Shown here: positions 60,917 to 64,000 of the stretch, one piece after another
How the letters are laid out: every line of letters starts with the position of its first letter
How positions within the stretch are numbered: the first letter of the stretch is position 1
Assembly: GCA_030141605.1 (NCBI GenBank)
Contig: JAQGDQ010000209.1
Location: 117,501 to 181,500 of the forward strand
DNA from: Tubiluchus corallicola
Taxonomy: Eukaryota; Priapulida; Priapulimorpha; Priapulimorphida; Tubiluchidae
DNA: 64,000 nucleotides
Direction of reading: 5' to 3'
Made by a program: the position numbers and the translations under genes
The notes under the pieces: generated by a model
Told to the model about the DNA's origin: nothing
Seen by the model: the letters and a program-made list of their open reading frames with translations, nothing else
Databases searched by the model: none

Positions 60917-61142
60917 GCCTAAAGTTTACAATTACCATACACTTGTTAATGTTAGAGTTAGCGTTAGGGTTAGGGTTAAGGTGAGGGTTAGGGCTAAGGT
61001 TAGGGTTAGGGTTATGGTTAGGGTTAGGGTCAGGATTAGGGTTAAAGTTAGAGCTAGGGTTAAGATTAGGGTCAGGGTTAGGGTCAAGGTTAGGATTAAG
61101 GCTAGGGAATTTAAATTGCGTGGGGAATTGTAAACTCCTTCC
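60917..61142 (+). mobile_element. TIR element with telomere-like core, family T copy 3
   Basis: 226 bp. The left end GCCTAAAGTTTACAATTACC and the complement of the right end GGAAGGAGTTTACAATTCCC are inverted. The flanks AGATAACT (60909-60916) and AGATAATT (61143-61150) form an 8-bp target duplication with one change. The core, about 60952-61107, is the longest of the three arrays: roughly 25 degenerate TTAGGG-type units, G-rich on the plus strand. The right-hand junction (AATTTAAATTGCGTGGGGAA) parallels copy 1 (TATTCAAATTGAGAGGGGAA). No coding capacity. Confidence 0.9.
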
Positions 61143-61727
61143 AGATAATTATTTTATGCAATTATTTCTCCTATAATTCATTCTGCTATAATACTCTTTT
61201 ATAATTTTATAATAATACAGTTCTGAAGTCTGTTTCTGATAGTATACTTTTTAGTTTGTATGACTATTTTCTTGTATCTGATTTCAAGCCAAGACACTTT
61301 GAAGAAGTATTTAGTTATTTTGTTTACACACAGTTAAGGCTTGAAAAATTTAAAATTGTCAAAAAATTCAACTGAAATGTATTTAATGTAACTACGCTGT
61401 CTAGGCGTATTTAAAGGCTGTTGGCTATAAAACTGACGCAACACTATGTAACAAATGCTTTGTAATGGAAGTTCATTTTGAAAAAACTGCTTTAACGAAT
61501 GTAAAGAAATTTCACTGAAATTTAATTGCGATAAAACACATTAGAATACCAAAAGTTAACACTTCTTATATAGTCACATAGTTTCGATCAATAGAAGAGC
61601 TGTTCGTTTAATTAAAAAGCTTTTTTCGTGGGAATAGCATTTGACTTTCGCAAATATTTATCTTCATTGCTGAAAGTTTATCTTGTGGCGTATTAGCAGT
61701 GCCTTCCAAGGGCTTTGAATATGCAAC

Positions 61728-62745
61728 TAAGGCTAGCAGTACTGTACGGTACGGCACGAAAAGACTCTTAAAAGTACGGTACGGTATTTTTTTCGTTCCT
61801 TTTCCGTACCATTTTACCCAGATTCCTGTAATGCTTTTATTTGTCAGCAAATCAGTATGACGATTTGTTTTGCCTCTTGGGTGGGGACTTATTGTTCTCC
61901 CCTAATTAACACAGAACACACGCAAACGAAACAGGAAGACTGGTTCGCTTTGGATGCAAAAGCGGCAAGTTCTTTAGAAGCACCCGTGCTCACTTCCCAT
62001 AAATTACGTTACCTTTACTGTTTTGTATTGCTTACCAAGTTTGACAACTATTTATGTAGCCCGCTGCTCTAACTGCTATTTCTGAGAATTGTATAGAAAT
62101 TTTCTGTCGTGCTCGGTAAAAATGGCACCCTATGGTAAAAATTACGCCTTTTTCTGTACCTACCTGCCTGTTTAACCTACATTCGTTTTTGTTTCAAAAA
62201 ATCTGCATAGCTTGAGTGTAACATCCGAGTTAAAGATTTGCTTTGCCAACGAAAGAAATTCGAGACGTACCGACCTAACACGTTAAACCTGCGTGGCTTG
62301 CGGGGTATAGTTACAGGTGTTTAGGCAGGACACTAAATTTGAATCATCATCAAAAATTTGTCACTATTGACCAACATTAAGATCTGGTTAACGACCGTAA
62401 ATCATCGTGTCTGCACAAAAATATTTATTAGAAAAAGCAATTCAAGATAAATTTATATCTCGTGCATAATTTTGAGTAACTTTTGTAATCTACAGACAGC
62501 AATTCTGTTTTTATAGTATGCATAAATTCATAACGATAATTCATAAACTTATCGTTTTTACAATTAACTTTTATGCCACTCTTTATCTTTTCATCCTGCA
62601 CTTAGTACGGAATTACGTTACGATATTTTATCGTACTAGTACGTTACGATTCGATTTTGTAGGTACGGTACGGAATTACGGTACGGTATTTTTTAGAGGT
62701 ACGAAGTACGGTATTTTTTCGTACTGTACCGTACTGCCAGCCTTG
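61728..62745. mobile_element. Non-autonomous hAT-like element, 1,018 bp
   Basis: A perfect 8-bp target duplication TATGCAAC (61720-61727 and 62746-62753) brackets inverted ends: left TAAGGCTAGCAGTACTGTAC, right the complement of CAAGGCTGGCAGTACGGTAC. Subterminal regions hold many GTACGG / CCGTAC words (about four on the left, ten on the right), in the manner of hAT transposase-binding repeats. CAAGG-type ends plus 8-bp duplications are hAT hallmarks. No transposase peptide (for example a C-terminal dimerisation domain) was recognised; the ORFs at 61857-62072 and 62518-62787 lie inside it and look spurious. The perfect duplication suggests a fairly recent insertion. Confidence 0.88.
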
Positions 62746-62753
62746 TATGCAAC

Positions 62754-64000
62754 AGATTCAAACTGCCATTTTATGCAAATTACATAACAAAACCTTTTCT
62801 AAAAACTTACACCTTTATTTCAGAGTTTCTTCCATATAAAACAGTCGTTAAAAACGTACAAAATAAAAGACGGCATTATACAAAAATAGTACAATACTAT
62901 GTACAACACATACAATCACCGATCACCCCCTCCTGCATTCACATTTGCATAATATACAATAAAACATCAGTAATTTGAAAATAATACTAATACAAAGTGG
63001 ATACTTTAGTAAATAAATAAATTAGTTGTTTCAAGTTTAATAGAAAAACAAGACAAATAAAAGTCATCTTCTAAGAGTTTCAAGCCTTTAATTGAATGGA
63101 AGGGATTTCGAAATGTAACTTTTTAACGCCGTGTTCAGCTCTCGCAAGAAAGCAAAATGTTTTATCACTGTAGTATCACTCAGCCAACGTAATTTACTGT
63201 TGTCTGTTTGCGTGTTACTGATGACAAATGCACTAGGTATAGTTACGTAGCAATCCGTTATGTTGTACAGTTTTATAATGCTCAGCCTAATGATGCGGGC
63301 CCGTGAGCTGCAGCATCACACATCGTTAGCTAGTATTACTGACGCTGTTTATTACTTCAGATGCATCGCCAGACCCCCCCCCCCACACACACACACACAC
63401 TGTAGCACGCTTGGAAATTCTATACCATGCCAAGTATAACCCAGCTGCTGTCTCTGACCCCATCCAAGAAGAAAACCAGTTTGCCTGAGAGTCACTATTC
63501 TAGAGAGCGATAATCCTGAAATGTTAGGTTTTAACTGCTACTATAGCTACATATATCGCTAGTTTATTAATTATTAAAGTGAGTGTTGTTTGGCATTTGC
63601 TAGTAGTGTTCTGTTGCTACATTAGAAATCGTGTTTTGTGAGGCGCAATAGGTAAGGTAAACGTTAGATCGAATATTATTACTGAACAATATCCAGCTGC
63701 ACCTACGCTGGGAATATTGATAATTGTACGAAATTAAAAGCTGCTCCTTAATAAGGAAAATGAAGCATAGACCTCAATAATATAACAATAATAATAATAT
63801 TCTTTGTTGCAATTAATGTACACAAACTGTACTGTACAAAATGCATATAAAATGTGTGTTTGTATGAATAGAGTTGTGTGGCACATGTAGCATCTGTTGC
63901 TTTTGTGTGTGTGTGCTTTCAAGATCTAGACTGCAACATATTTAGCGTAGCTTTTTAATTAAATGTTCCTCTGCGTGATGTTCTCACATTTTTGTAAACA
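62754..64000. other. Gene-free span to the window end
   Basis: Nothing coding was recognised. A C-run followed by (CA)n lies at 63376-63401, and a short AAT-rich run lies near 63778-63800. Confidence 0.4.

Noticed and set aside
60952-61107. A chromosome-end telomere or fusion point
   Set aside because: The arrays are short and degenerate, face the same way within defined inverted ends, and are bounded by 8-bp target duplications.

Overview
This is a stretch of large, AT-rich animal genome that is poor in genes and rich in repeats. It carries one convincing protein-coding gene, an intact single-exon heparan sulfate 3-O-sulfotransferase-like gene near 50.2-51.3 kb. Operons, ribosome-binding sites, introns of a recognisable gene and bacterial features are all absent. 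The remainder is long microsatellites, decayed non-LTR retrotransposons, tRNA-derived SINE heads, and many short terminal-inverted-repeat (TIR) elements. The presence of L2/CR1-like and RTE-like LINEs, tRNA SINEs, TTAGGG-type repeats and a type II membrane glycosaminoglycan sulfotransferase points to a metazoan. I favour a marine invertebrate with a moderately large genome but cannot name the lineage.

Layout. 0-9 kb: a GC-rich hairpin island, a SINE head, the first copy of a TA-flanked MITE, a (CT)n tract between two hairpins, and the 3' end of an L2/CR1-like LINE on the minus strand. 9-20 kb: a 350-bp compound triplet array, a 388-bp foldback element, a second MITE copy, a 240-bp TIR element and a SINE with an (ATT)n tail. 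20-31 kb: a pure (CT)n run, a CGCCAGT mini-array, and four unrelated TIR elements (24.2, 24.7, 26.5 and 28.1 kb), then the third MITE copy. 32-42 kb: a TIR element with a telomere-like core, an RTE-like LINE fragment, tRNA-like heads and a duplicated repeat. 42-50 kb: a 440-bp polypurine tract, an alternating purine-pyrimidine tract and a 165-bp (AAT)n array. 50-53 kb: the sulfotransferase gene, a SINE with an L2-type tail and a LINE C-terminus. 54-64 kb: cryptic simple repeats, two more telomere-core elements, two reverse-transcriptase fragments, one candidate first coding exon and a 1,018-bp hAT-like element with perfect 8-bp target duplications.

The most unusual signal is a family of three short elements at 32.9, 56.4 and 60.9 kb. 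Each has related inverted ends (core GTTTACAATTCCC) and an 8-bp target duplication (one perfect, two with one mismatch). Each encloses a degenerate TTAGGG-like array in a fixed orientation relative to its ends. This means mobile elements, rather than chromosome fusion or telomerase healing, are spreading interstitial telomere-like DNA here. A second multi-copy family (1.8, 15.7 and 30.3 kb) shares AAGTGGCGTTTACCAG-type ends and TA flanks. Both families were inferred by reading and aligning by eye; no database search was possible.
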